DNA of 64,000 nt from JACXTP01 sp963827905 (lineage in GTDB: Archaea > Thermoplasmatota > Thermoplasmata > Methanomassiliicoccales > UBA472), in the NCBI GenBank assembly GCA_963827905.1, contig CAWHCB010000007.1, positions 248,001 to 312,000 of the forward strand, in the 5' to 3' direction. Below the pieces are notes generated by a model. The model was not told where the DNA came from and made no database searches. It saw only the letters and a program-made list of their open reading frames with translations. Positions 1 to 7,969 of this stretch are shown piece after piece (positions within the stretch are counted from its first letter, which is position 1; every line of letters begins with the position of its first letter). Made by a program: the position numbers and the translations under genes.

Positions 1-227
1 TGATGATAGAAAGGGTGGAGACCATGGAGGACCGGATGGCGGCGTTGCTCCCGGCGCATGCGGAGATGGCCTGGACGATCGGACTGGTCGTAAGGACAGG
101 GAGATAACCGTCGAGGCTCTGGAGCGCCACCCATTGGGAGGAGGAGCTTAGAGAAGCGGGTTTCCGTCGCATCGAGCGGATTTGGGCCTCAGGGCACTAT
201 GTCGGGTGGTTGGCCTCAAAGGATTAA
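1..227 (+). pseudogene. C-terminal fragment of a SAM-dependent methyltransferase-like protein, frame-broken
   Basis: The last stretch reads EELREAGFRRIERIWASGHY and continues to a stop at 225-227. An 'AGFRRIE' segment followed by a beta strand is how many class I SAM-dependent methyltransferases end. Upstream, plausible coding continues in two other frames: positions 3 to about 95, then about 95 to 138 (containing TVEALERHPL). Two single-base breaks would join them. The SAM-binding part would lie before the window start, so the family call rests on the C-terminus only. Confidence 0.35.
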
Positions 228-295
228 GCGGCCAACGGTCGGACATGGCCTTGGTGGCTGGAACGTCTGCCTCGAGCGACAGGTCTCTGCCAGGC

Positions 296-745
296 TCACC
301 TTTCTTCCGCCAGCTTGTGCTTCAGATGCTCACCGGTCTTGCCAAGCCAGCGGAATTTATTGCACTGCGTCAGGTCCCCACATTGGGAGCAAGAGACCAT
401 CCCCCGCTCCTTGGAACAAAGCCGGATGGGACATTCCGGATTGCCCCCGCCCTTCAGGCATCCAGGGCACCGCACCGCCCCTCCTATCCATATCAGAAAA
501 TGGTCCAGACGGTGGAAGTCGATATCGTCCCCTCCTGGCATCTGGTTGGCCCACTTCGCCACATCATATGATCGAATATAGGTGACGAGGTTCAAGGCGG
601 TCTCGGCCACGTTCCCATTGCCTAGGTCGCACTCACCGCACCGAAGTCCGCAGGGGGCCACCTGGTCCTTGACATTGGCATGGTCCTCGGAAAGCACATG
701 TTCCCATTGTTGCCCCCTTTCATATAATTGTCGTGAACTGCGCAA
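296..745 (-). CDS. DUF3795-type cysteine-rich protein
   Basis: A protein of 149 residues with the spaced cysteines of the DUF3795 family. The first group is PCGLRCGECDLG at about residues 32-43. The second is CPGCLKGGGNPECPIRLC at about 93-110, followed by CSQCGDLTQC. The family is common in anaerobic archaea and bacteria and is presumed to bind zinc or iron, but its biochemical role is unknown. The start at 745 lies three bases after the stop of the upstream SDR gene, so the two are probably co-transcribed. Function beyond metal binding is not inferred. Confidence 0.8.
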   Translation of the reverse strand: MRSSRQLYERGQQWEHVLSEDHANVKDQVAPCGLRCGECDLGNGNVAETALNLVTYIRSYDVAKWANQMPGGDDIDFHRLDHFLIWIGGAVRCPGCLKGGGNPECPIRLCSKERGMVSCSQCGDLTQCNKFRWLGKTGEHLKHKLAEER

Positions 746-748
746 GCA

Positions 749-2072
749 TCATTTGGAGAGATATTTCACCAGGCCCTCTTGCAACCCATGCAGGGAAACG
801 CAGAAGGAATCGACGATGGACGCTTGGTTGGTCCTTCCCTCGCGGAAGGCCTGCGCCTGCTTCGGGTCAGGGTAGAGGGCCGCACCGGTCTGAGCCGTCT
901 CCCTCAGATACTGGGCATATTTTCGCAAGGTCGCCTCCCTTTGGGCGTACATCGCGATCACCTTCCCGCCCAGGACGGAAACGGAGCTGCCGTCCTTCCT
1001 CTTCCAAGACGCTTCCAGGTTGTTGAGCCACAGGCCTAGCTGTTTGACCTGGACGCCAAGGTCGTCGAGGCTCTCTCCCACCCTTTGGGCGAAGTCCTTC
1101 TTGGCGGTGGGCTGATAGAAGTCCGGAAGTTTTGCTATGTCTTCCTGGGTGGAATTGACCGACCCGATCACCGAGACCGATTGGTCATGCGCTTTGGATA
1201 TCATCTCGCCCAGGTCGTCCTTCTGGGCCAGAACTGGCGCCATCTGGGGCGGTTGGGCCTGCACGGCCATCGAGGCGGCGGGCATCTCGATCGGCCGTTG
1301 CTGCATGACCTGGAACACCCTCTCGATGTCGACGTTTGCCCCCGAATAGGGTTCAGGGTCTGACATAATTTGGAGGAGGGCCCCCGCCACTAATTCCGGG
1401 GGCACCATGCCCCGTTCGAAGTCCTCATAACGCATATGGAGCCTCTCCGCCAAGGATCTGAAGACCTGCTCTCCGCCCGGGGTGCGGGTGAGGCCGACCC
1501 AAACCCCGATGCAGTGTATCCCTAAGGGCCTGACCTCCGCCCCCGTAGAGATCGTGAAGGCGGCCAAGGCCCCCTTGGAGGCCGCGCACGCGCTGAGGTA
1601 GGCCCCCCCTACCTCCGGGGCCTTGGCCCCTGCGGTGGAAAGTATGTTCAGTATGGTGCCCCTCTTCCTCCCAGTCATGACCGTGATGCATTTCCGGGAC
1701 AGCACCACGGCCGAACGGAAGTTGACCTGCATGACCAGGTCGAACTCGGACTGGTCCATCTCCACCAGGGACTTGATAGGACACCTGATCGGCGTTGTTC
1801 ACCAACACGTCGACCGTTCCATGCCTGGCCACCACATAGGGGACGATGCCGTCCACTTGTGCCGGGTCGGCCAGGTCTGCTTGGATGAACTCGGCCTTCC
1901 TCCCAGAGGCCCTGATGACCTCCGCAGCGCCTTTTCCTGATGGGTCTGAGTCCACCATCACCACGTTGGCCCCTGCGGTCGCCAAAGATTCCGCCAAGGA
2001 CCTACCTATCCCTTTGGCCGCCCCTGTGATCAGGACCGTCTTGCCTTTCAGTTCCACCGCTCCCATTTCCAT
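749..2072 (-). CDS. Short-chain dehydrogenase/reductase with long C-terminal helical extension; one frame break
   Basis: The N-terminal half has the Rossmann signature TGAAKGIG (about residues 15-22) and VDVLVNNAD. Near 1770-1785 the frame changes, and the SDR continues as SLVEMDQSEFDLVMQVNF, then ILNILSTAG and the catalytic-helix region. At the position of the catalytic Tyr in YxxxK the sequence is CAASK, so Tyr appears replaced by Cys (codon TGC); a Tyr lies four residues further upstream. After the SDR fold (about 250 residues) there is an extension of roughly 190 residues. It starts with a Pro/Ala/Gln-rich linker and continues as predicted amphipathic helices. Substrate is unknown. The downstream neighbour is the DUF3795 gene. 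The break is probably a one-base error because both sides are fully SDR-like. Confidence 0.8.
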
Positions 2073-2340
2073 CCCTTCGGAGAGGTAGTTGGCAATGCTT
2101 GCAGAAATATTTGCCGACGGGACCGGTCAACATCGGTCACAAGTGCCCAATCCGGTCATGTACCGTGACCATACCATTGGTCATCGTGAACCTCATGATA
2201 CCCAACGCATTGCTGGAAAGATATGCCTGGTCGAACGAATTCAACGCTAGGAAGCAGCGGGACTTGCGTTACACCGATACCAAGGGTCTGCGCGAACGCC
2301 TCTCCCGAAGCCTGCGCAAGGTGGGGCGGTCGTAACCTTT

Positions 2341-3021
2341 TTACTTGGGCGGCGGTGCCCTCAGGAACGGCCTGGCCTTCAGGTTCCTGGCTCTATTTCT
2401 CTTCCCCGCCGACTCCCAGCCCTTATTCGCGATATATCTGTAAAGGAATGCAGGGACCATGCCCTTGGAGAAGGACCTGCTGGCACCCTCTGGGATACAT
2501 TTTCCTTCGACCAATGCGTCGACCGAACGGTCCAGGGCGGAACGGACCCGTCTCGTCCTTCCCCCCATCTCCTCCAACCCTTTGCCCCAGATGATCCCTC
2601 CCTGCCCCATGGACAGACTCCCGCACCATTCCATGCCGTTCTCTGAAGCGAAATGCTTGGCAATCTCCACCGCCAGCATGTTCTGGTCCTCGGGGAAACC
2701 ACAGTTGACGATGAGACAAAGCCTTGGCCCATTGGTATTTCTGATGGGACCTCTGGCGCCAAACAACTCCATGAACTGTATTACCGGTGAAGGTAAGCTG
2801 TCCACGTACAAGGGGGCCGCCAGCACCACAAGCTGTGCCTCCTCCACATCGGCGAACACCTTCTCGAAATCGGAAATGGACTGAACCGTGCTCCCAATAT
2901 AGTGCCGCACGCAGCCCCATCCCTTCCCTTCGAGCCTGGCCATCATGTAGGCGCCCAGGCTCGACGAGGTGCTCTTCTCCCCCCTGGGGCTACCGACCAA
3001 CAGCACCGCCTTCGAGGTCAA
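2341..3021 (-). CDS. NAD(P)H-dependent FMN reductase-like flavodoxin-fold protein
   Basis: A protein of 226 residues that begins with the flavodoxin-fold strand and phosphate loop AVLLVGSPRGEKSTSSSLG. Next come a second strand (LVVLAAPLYVDSLPSPV) of the FMN isoalloxazine-contact type and a third (LCLIVNCGFPEDQNM). It probably binds FMN and acts as an oxidoreductase or electron carrier; the partner is unknown. Its start overlaps the stop of the upstream flavoprotein gene by 4 bases, so the two are translationally coupled and perhaps paired. The C-terminus is basic (SAGKRNRARNLKARPF), and no cysteine cluster is present. Confidence 0.75.
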   Translation of the reverse strand: MTSKAVLLVGSPRGEKSTSSSLGAYMMARLEGKGWGCVRHYIGSTVQSISDFEKVFADVEEAQLVVLAAPLYVDSLPSPVIQFMELFGARGPIRNTNGPRLCLIVNCGFPEDQNMLAVEIAKHFASENGMEWCGSLSMGQGGIIWGKGLEEMGGRTRRVRSALDRSVDALVEGKCIPEGASRSFSKGMVPAFLYRYIANKGWESAGKRNRARNLKARPFLRAPPPK

Positions 3022-3590
3022 CCCACCACCTCCGACCGGGTCAGGAGGGCGGAGATGCTCTCCTTGATGGCCCCGTCATCCTTATCTCCCGTGACCAGCA
3101 GGGAGTCGGCCTTGGTATTGCCGTTTATTCCGTTCCTGGCGACCAGTTTGGAGAATGTGCTTTCCAGACCATCGGATGGCTGGGCCAAGGTGCCGATGAC
3201 CAAGAGTTTCGGGTAGAACCGATAGCGTAAAGGGTGATGGGTCTCGCCGTCGCGCGACTTCATGTATGGCAGGAGGACGCATATCTGCCGGTCCATGGCC
3301 CTCTTGAACAGGGAGGAATAACCGCCATAGGTTACCGGGGTTATGGCGACCACCACATCTGTCTCCATCTCCATCCTGGCATATTCTCGCCCGAAATCAT
3401 TGAAGATGCATAGACCGGGGGTCTTGACCCAACATCCGAAGCAACCGATGCAGTCATGCATGGTCTTTTCCCTCAGGACGATCTCGTCGACGTCAACTCC
3501 CCTCGAACCTAATTGGATGCGCGCCATCTCGAGGACCTTATGGCTCAGAGTGTCGTTTGAGAACGAGCCGTCCACCAACATTGCTTTCAT
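3018..3590 (-). CDS. Flavodoxin-family protein with a CxxCxxC motif (iron-sulfur flavoprotein-like)
   Basis: It starts MKAMLVDGSFSNDTLSHKVL, a flavodoxin-fold strand and loop. It then has CIGCFGCWVKTPGLC (about residues 47-61), the compact cysteine motif seen in archaeal iron-sulfur flavoproteins and related NADPH-dependent FMN reductases. FMN-contact segment: VVVAITPVTYGGYSSLFK. I choose the ATG at 3590 over an in-frame TTG at 3620. An AT-rich TATA-like element lies at about 3622-3631 on the minus strand, which would place transcription start downstream of the TTG. The gene overlaps the next flavoprotein gene by 4 bases, forming a two-gene flavoprotein operon. The electron donor and acceptor are unknown. 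Confidence 0.75.
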   Translation of the reverse strand: MKAMLVDGSFSNDTLSHKVLEMARIQLGSRGVDVDEIVLREKTMHDCIGCFGCWVKTPGLCIFNDFGREYARMEMETDVVVAITPVTYGGYSSLFKRAMDRQICVLLPYMKSRDGETHHPLRYRFYPKLLVIGTLAQPSDGLESTFSKLVARNGINGNTKADSLLVTGDKDDGAIKESISALLTRSEVVG

Positions 3591-3684
3591 TCGGACACCA
3601 AGAACGGTTACCGAATACAATGATAAATAAATGAACGGTCGGAAGGCCCTGATATGTCTCCGGGCGGGCCTTCCTGACCATATG

Positions 3685-4224
3685 TCATCTGAACCGGTTC
3701 CATCTGGTGAGGCCAGCCATCATCTGCCAGACCTCATAAGGCCGCTCGTTTTCCCTCAGACCCAACCTGGTGAGGATGGACCTCGTCTCGTATTTCGGGC
3801 TCTCCACCCATACCGAGCTTTCATTCCTCTCTGAGAGGAAGTCCTGGACCATCTTGGTGCCAATGCCCTTACCTCGGTTCCCCGGCTTGACGAATATCTG
3901 TGCCAAAGAATGGGGGTACCAGACATCCTCCAAGATGCCTGGGACGTGGGCGGGTCTCTCCTTGTCACAGATATAATAACCGCTCGGCTCATAGCCTTGT
4001 TCGCAACTCACCCAAGCGATCTTGGCCATCTGGGATTTCTCCTGGAACCACAGGAACCCAGGATTTTCTCGTCTGGCATCTTCCTGAAGGCATCTCAGGA
4101 TGAACTTGTCCTTGTAATCATTGACGCGATTCAACCGGATTGGGATGGAACGATCGTTCTCCGTGGAAGTGGACCCATAGGAGAAGTCGGACATTCCATT
4201 TGTCCAGCCCCCCGATAGAGCCAT
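3685..4224 (-). CDS. GNAT-family N-acetyltransferase
   Basis: The acetyl-CoA-binding motif A is clear: IFVKPGNRGKGIGTKMVQDF at about residues 110-129. It fits the R/Q-x-x-G-x-G/A pattern that contacts the pyrophosphate of acetyl-CoA. The region before it (WVSCEQGYEPSGYYICDK) gives the usual beta-hairpin, and WVESPKYETRSILTRLGL is the late helix 'x-N/ET-A-x-x-x-x-GF' equivalent. The length of 179 residues is normal. The substrate cannot be deduced. The start may instead be the internal Met at residue 11 (4194). Confidence 0.85.
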   Translation of the reverse strand: MALSGGWTNGMSDFSYGSTSTENDRSIPIRLNRVNDYKDKFILRCLQEDARRENPGFLWFQEKSQMAKIAWVSCEQGYEPSGYYICDKERPAHVPGILEDVWYPHSLAQIFVKPGNRGKGIGTKMVQDFLSERNESSVWVESPKYETRSILTRLGLRENERPYEVWQMMAGLTRWNRFR

Positions 4225-4552
4225 AGTGCTATCTGGATCGTCATAAACCCACTGGTGCGTTTCCCATCCCTCCGCAATTGAGGCAATTCGATATTGTCCG
4301 GGATATCTATTTTAATCTAGCGAGTTTAGGTAATCTTAGAGTAGTAAGGTAAAGGATTAGTAGGCTAGAGTAAAAGAACATACTGGCTCTGTCGATGGAT
4401 GGACGTTTTTGTGGCTCGAAACTTCGTCGGACGGATGCATCGTCTCCACTTTTTTTTATGTCGTAGGCGGCATACGGCAGAATGATGGAAACGTTAATAA
4501 GGGGCCGATCTCGGCGTATCCCGGGAAGAGCTATGCTTTGGCGAACCGCGTT
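4225..4552. other. Intergenic region between GNAT and Kbl genes
   Basis: This 328-base stretch has no coding sequence I can support. The part around 4300-4380 is AT-rich. On the minus strand it contains a TTAAAATA element at about 4308-4316 that could be the TATA box for the GNAT gene. A T-run at 4450-4458 and a G-rich stretch follow. The reading frames here lack codon character and start signals. I see no tRNA-like fold. Confidence 0.4.
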
Positions 4553-5749
4553 TCAGATCAGGTCGAGCTCCTTTCCTATCATTTCGAACTTGGCGATGGC
4601 GAGCTCCAGGTCCCCTTTGGTCAACGCGGCGTTCATGATGGTGCGGATGCGCGCCTTGCCCTTTGGCACCATCGGGAAGACAATGGGAAGGGCGAACACG
4701 CCCTCCTCGAAAAGACGCTGGCTGAAGCGCTTCGCCGTGGCGCTTTCGCCCATCATTATCGGTATGATCGGTGTTTCGGAACGGCCAGTGTCGAAGCCCA
4801 ATCCTGACATCGCTCCCTTGAACTCCCTGGCCCTCTCCCAAAGGTTCCGGACATGCTGCGGTTCCGATTCCAGGACGTCGATGGCCGCCGTGCATGCCGC
4901 CACGACCGCCGGAGGGTGCGAACCGCTGAGCAACCAGGTCCGGGAACGGTTATAGGCGAAGTTGACCAGGTCCTGTGAGCCCGAGACGTGGCCGCCGACC
5001 ACGCCGAAGGCCTTGGAGAACGTCCCCATTTCCACATGCACCTTGCTTCGATCGAGATGGAAATGGGATACGATGCCCCTCCCGCCATCCCCCAGCACGC
5101 CCTCGCCATGGGCGTCGTCGACATAGAGCATCGCCCCGTGCCTCTCCGCCAGGCCTGCGATCTGGTCCAGGGGGGCGATGTCGCCGTCCATGCTGAACAC
5201 GCCATCGGTTATGACCAGCAGTCGACGGTAGACCGGGGAGTGACGCTCCGCCTCCAGAAGTACCCTTTCCAGGTCCCCCATGTCGCAATGCTTGTAAACT
5301 GCTCTGTCCGCATACGAGAGGCGGACGCCATCGATGATGCTCCCGTGGTTGAGCTCGTCGCTGATGATCAGGTCCCCCTTTCCGGCCAATTGGGGTATCA
5401 GACCAGCATTGGCAGCGAACCCGGTCTGATAGACCAAGGATGCCTCGGCATGCTTGAATCGGGCAAGACGCCGTTCAAGTTCAACATGGAGGTCCATCGT
5501 TCCAGCGATGGGCCGGACAGAACCAGAGCCTGCCCCGTGCGTTCCCACCGCATGAATGGCGGCCGCTTTCATCTTAGGGTGGTTGCTCAGGCTGAGATAG
5601 TTGTTGGAGCAGAGCATGATCACACTACGCCCATCCACTACGCAACGAGCGGAGCTGGCCCCTTGTAGGACACGTATCCTCCAATCCAGATCGTTGTCTA
5701 CAAGCTCCTTGAACTCATCCTTCAGAAATGATGTGGGGTCCCTGCCCAT
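4553..5749 (-). CDS. kbl: 2-amino-3-ketobutyrate CoA ligase (glycine C-acetyltransferase)
   Basis: A PLP-dependent alpha-oxoamine synthase of 398 residues, the normal length for Kbl/BioF. Visible landmarks are CSNNYLSLSNHP near the N-terminus, GSGSVRPIAGTMDLH, the PLP-contacting DELNHGSIIDGVRLS, and VDDAHGEGVLG (the Asp that pairs with the pyridine nitrogen). The Schiff-base lysine is in GTFSKAFGVVGG (about residue 244). Kbl cleaves 2-amino-3-ketobutyrate with CoA to glycine and acetyl-CoA. A threonine dehydrogenase of the SDR type lies about 1 kb away on the same strand, which favours Kbl over BioF because no biotin genes are near. The family members are similar enough that activity on other acyl-CoAs is possible. 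Confidence 0.9.
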   Translation of the reverse strand: MGRDPTSFLKDEFKELVDNDLDWRIRVLQGASSARCVVDGRSVIMLCSNNYLSLSNHPKMKAAAIHAVGTHGAGSGSVRPIAGTMDLHVELERRLARFKHAEASLVYQTGFAANAGLIPQLAGKGDLIISDELNHGSIIDGVRLSYADRAVYKHCDMGDLERVLLEAERHSPVYRRLLVITDGVFSMDGDIAPLDQIAGLAERHGAMLYVDDAHGEGVLGDGGRGIVSHFHLDRSKVHVEMGTFSKAFGVVGGHVSGSQDLVNFAYNRSRTWLLSGSHPPAVVAACTAAIDVLESEPQHVRNLWERAREFKGAMSGLGFDTGRSETPIIPIMMGESATAKRFSQRLFEEGVFALPIVFPMVPKGKARIRTIMNAALTKGDLELAIAKFEMIGKELDLI

Positions 5750-5958
5750 AGTGCCACCGAAGGGGTTATTCGACGACCAAGTCGATATATTCTTTCGATG
5801 GTCAACGGGAGAGGAGAAGGATTGAAATGTGATCGTCTATCCATCGACCCCTTTCGTCCAAATTCCCACGTTGTTTATACATTAAGGATATACTAATCAC
5901 TAATGTACAATAATTTTAAATATTGCGCAAACGGAACGTTAGGTTCGACAGTCCGGTG
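5750..5958. promoter_or_regulatory. Divergent promoter region, kbl (-) and PIG-L-like gene (+)
   Basis: AT-rich from about 5870 to 5924. On the plus strand, TTTTAAATATT at 5914-5924 is a good archaeal TATA box. Transcription would start near 5945, which argues against translation from the in-frame TTG at 5923 and for the ATG at 5959. No unusual repeats were seen. Confidence 0.5.
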
Positions 5959-6708
5959 ATGGAGATGAGGAGCACGTACGGTGTGCTGGATCTAGGCGGG
6001 CGGCCTAACTCGTGGCGGTTGTTTGGTATCGAGGGGAGCGCCCCCATCATGTTGGACCTCCATCCTCCGGTGAAGGCCCTAGTGGTCTCGGCCTCACCAT
6101 TCGAGGGGATGCTGGGTTGCGGTGGGACGATCAAGAGATTGATGGACCGAGGGTCTCAGGTCAAGGTGGTGGCTTTTGGCATGGAGCCATCCATTGGTTC
6201 GCTAGGGACGATGCCCTCGTCGATCGGAAAGGCCATGGAGGCATCGTTGGGCGTTCTCGGTTGCCAGGACCTCGAGGTCCTGGACCAGGACAGGACCGAG
6301 GGGGAACAGGTGCTGCAGGTGCTGGACCTTTTATGCCACTATGGTCCAAAGGAGATCTTCATACCCTCGTTCTTTGAGCGGACGGCAGGGTCCCAGCGCG
6401 CCGCTATGGCCACCATGCGGGCTGTGGAGATGTACCCGGGTCGTCTCATGATCAACAGTTATGAGGTGATGACCCCCATCGACCCGAACTCGTTGGTCAA
6501 CATAACAGAGTCCGTAGGTCACAAGTTCGAAAGCATTACGAAGAACGCCTGGACCGATGACATCTGGGCCGTGGCGGAGAAGATCGTCGGTCTGAACGCC
6601 TATCGGTCGCTCGGGGCGACGGACGGGTCCAGATTCTGCGAGGCTTTCGTCCGAGGGGGCCCTGAGATTATTGAGGGCGAGGCCAGGAAGGCGGGGTTGA
6701 TACCATGA
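5959..6708 (+). CDS. PIG-L/LmbE-fold protein lacking the canonical metal-binding residues
   Basis: The fold is recognisable from VKALVVSASPFEGMLGCGGT followed by a Rossmann-like strand VKVVAFGM, then ALGCQDLEVLD-type and YGPKEIFIPSFFE segments. In active PIG-L deacetylases the first motif is [AV]HPDDExLGCGGT. Here HPDDE is replaced by SPFEG, so the zinc-binding His and the catalytic Asp are gone. The second motif (HxDH) is also replaced, by a TAGSQR segment. I therefore predict no zinc-dependent deacetylation; sugar or ligand binding may remain. ATG at 5959 (or 5965) is preferred over TTG 5923 because the TATA box lies at 5914-5924. It sits between Kbl and threonine dehydrogenase, but on the opposite strand. 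Confidence 0.65.
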   Translation: MEMRSTYGVLDLGGRPNSWRLFGIEGSAPIMLDLHPPVKALVVSASPFEGMLGCGGTIKRLMDRGSQVKVVAFGMEPSIGSLGTMPSSIGKAMEASLGVLGCQDLEVLDQDRTEGEQVLQVLDLLCHYGPKEIFIPSFFERTAGSQRAAMATMRAVEMYPGRLMINSYEVMTPIDPNSLVNITESVGHKFESITKNAWTDDIWAVAEKIVGLNAYRSLGATDGSRFCEAFVRGGPEIIEGEARKAGLIP

Positions 6709-6742
6709 ACATCATGTTCGACGACGAGGCCGGGCTCTTTTA

Positions 6743-7723
6743 TTACAATTGCCCAAGCTCCTGTTTCTTGGTCAGCTCGGCTATCATGTCCTCGGTCATG
6801 GCGGCCAGGTCGTACTTCGGGCACCACCCCCAATCATGGCGGGCGGCCCTGTCGTCCAACGACCGGGGCCAAGAGTCGGCGATGGCCTGGCGGAAGTCAG
6901 GGATGAACGACACTTCCAATTCGGGAACGAACCGTTGAATCGCCTTTACCAGCTCTGAAGCGCTAAAGCTCATCGAATTGAGGTTGTAGGCGTCCCTTCT
7001 CCGGATCGAGGAGGGCTCGACCCCCATTATCCCCACGATCGCCTCCAGGCAATCGGGCATGTAAACCATGGGCAGGACGGTGTCCGGTCGGACGAAGCAC
7101 TCGTAACGTCTATGGCGCATGGCCTCGTAGAATATGGCCACCGCATAATCGGTCGTCCCGCCCCCGGGAGGCGTGTCCGCGCTGATTATGCCAGGGAAAC
7201 GAACGCTCCTCACATCGACCCCATATTTTCTGTGGTAATAATCGCAGAGCAGCTCCCCGGCCACCTTGGTCACGCCATACATGGTGGTCGGGAGCAACAC
7301 CGTTTCCTGAGGCGTCTGGTCCCTGGGATACCCCCTACCGAAGACCGCGATGGAGCTTGGCCAGAAGACCTTGGTCCCATTCGCCCTCGCCAGTTCCAGG
7401 ACGTTCTGCAGGCCGCGCATGTTCATGTCCCATGCCCTCTGAGGCTCCTTTTCGCCCACCGCGGACAGCACTGCGGCCAGATGATATACCTGGGAGACGT
7501 CGTGGCGTTCTACGATCTCCTTCAGCTCTGAAAGATCGGTGACGTCCCCCCTTTCGAAGGGGCCGCTCTTGGCTATGCTCTCCGGAGGTTCGCGCCTGTG
7601 ACCCAATGCCACCACCTTGCCACCTCCCAGCCGCTCCCTTAGGCTCATCACGAGCTCGGACCCGATCTGCCCCGTCGCCCCGGTTACCAGTATGGTCTCA
7701 TCGTTCCGCACCGTCACGCCCAC
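6743..7723 (-). CDS. tdh: L-threonine 3-dehydrogenase, SDR (epimerase-like) type
   Basis: An extended SDR protein of 326 residues. It has the NAD-binding loop VTGATGQIGSEL at about residues 12-23, the DVTDLSELKEIV acidic segment, and VYHLAAVLSAVGE. The catalytic Ser/Tyr/Lys are in WPSSIAVFG and TTMYGVTKVAGE. The pattern, including YNLNSMSFSASEL and GWCPKYDLAAMTEDM near the end, is that of GalE-like threonine dehydrogenases known from Thermoplasma and some bacteria. It oxidises threonine to 2-amino-3-ketobutyrate with NAD, which Kbl (about 1 kb downstream on the same strand) then splits. The start is GTG (7723). A generic NAD-dependent epimerase is the alternative, but the Kbl neighbour supports Tdh. 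Confidence 0.85.
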   Translation of the reverse strand: MGVTVRNDETILVTGATGQIGSELVMSLRERLGGGKVVALGHRREPPESIAKSGPFERGDVTDLSELKEIVERHDVSQVYHLAAVLSAVGEKEPQRAWDMNMRGLQNVLELARANGTKVFWPSSIAVFGRGYPRDQTPQETVLLPTTMYGVTKVAGELLCDYYHRKYGVDVRSVRFPGIISADTPPGGGTTDYAVAIFYEAMRHRRYECFVRPDTVLPMVYMPDCLEAIVGIMGVEPSSIRRRDAYNLNSMSFSASELVKAIQRFVPELEVSFIPDFRQAIADSWPRSLDDRAARHDWGWCPKYDLAAMTEDMIAELTKKQELGQL

Positions 7724-7969
7724 CGTCCTGAAGAATGCAGCATGTTGGAGATAAAACCTGGGCTGGGGATTTACGGGATTTCACAGACTTCAACCATAAG
7801 AATCATTCGACCGATGGCTAAACCAGAAAGGTGAGAGGTGCGGAGAGCATGGCCGAGCCAAGGATGAAGGAACATGTTCTCCATTTAGGTAGAGCTATCC
7901 CAAACAATAATATCTGATACCTTTTGGTCCTTTGGAACAGGCGGGGTAGCTATCGGCCCAAAGGAAAAG

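Noticed and set aside
2195..2335. Small plus-strand frame MIPNALLERYAWSNEFNARK...
   Set aside because: The composition is protein-like and the frame ends cleanly, but there is no clear promoter or ribosome site and the region must hold the SDR promoter. Evidence is too thin to call a gene.
5923..5958. TTG start for the PIG-L-like gene
   Set aside because: It lies inside or right after the TATA box (5914-5924), so the transcript would begin downstream of it. ATG 5959 is more plausible.
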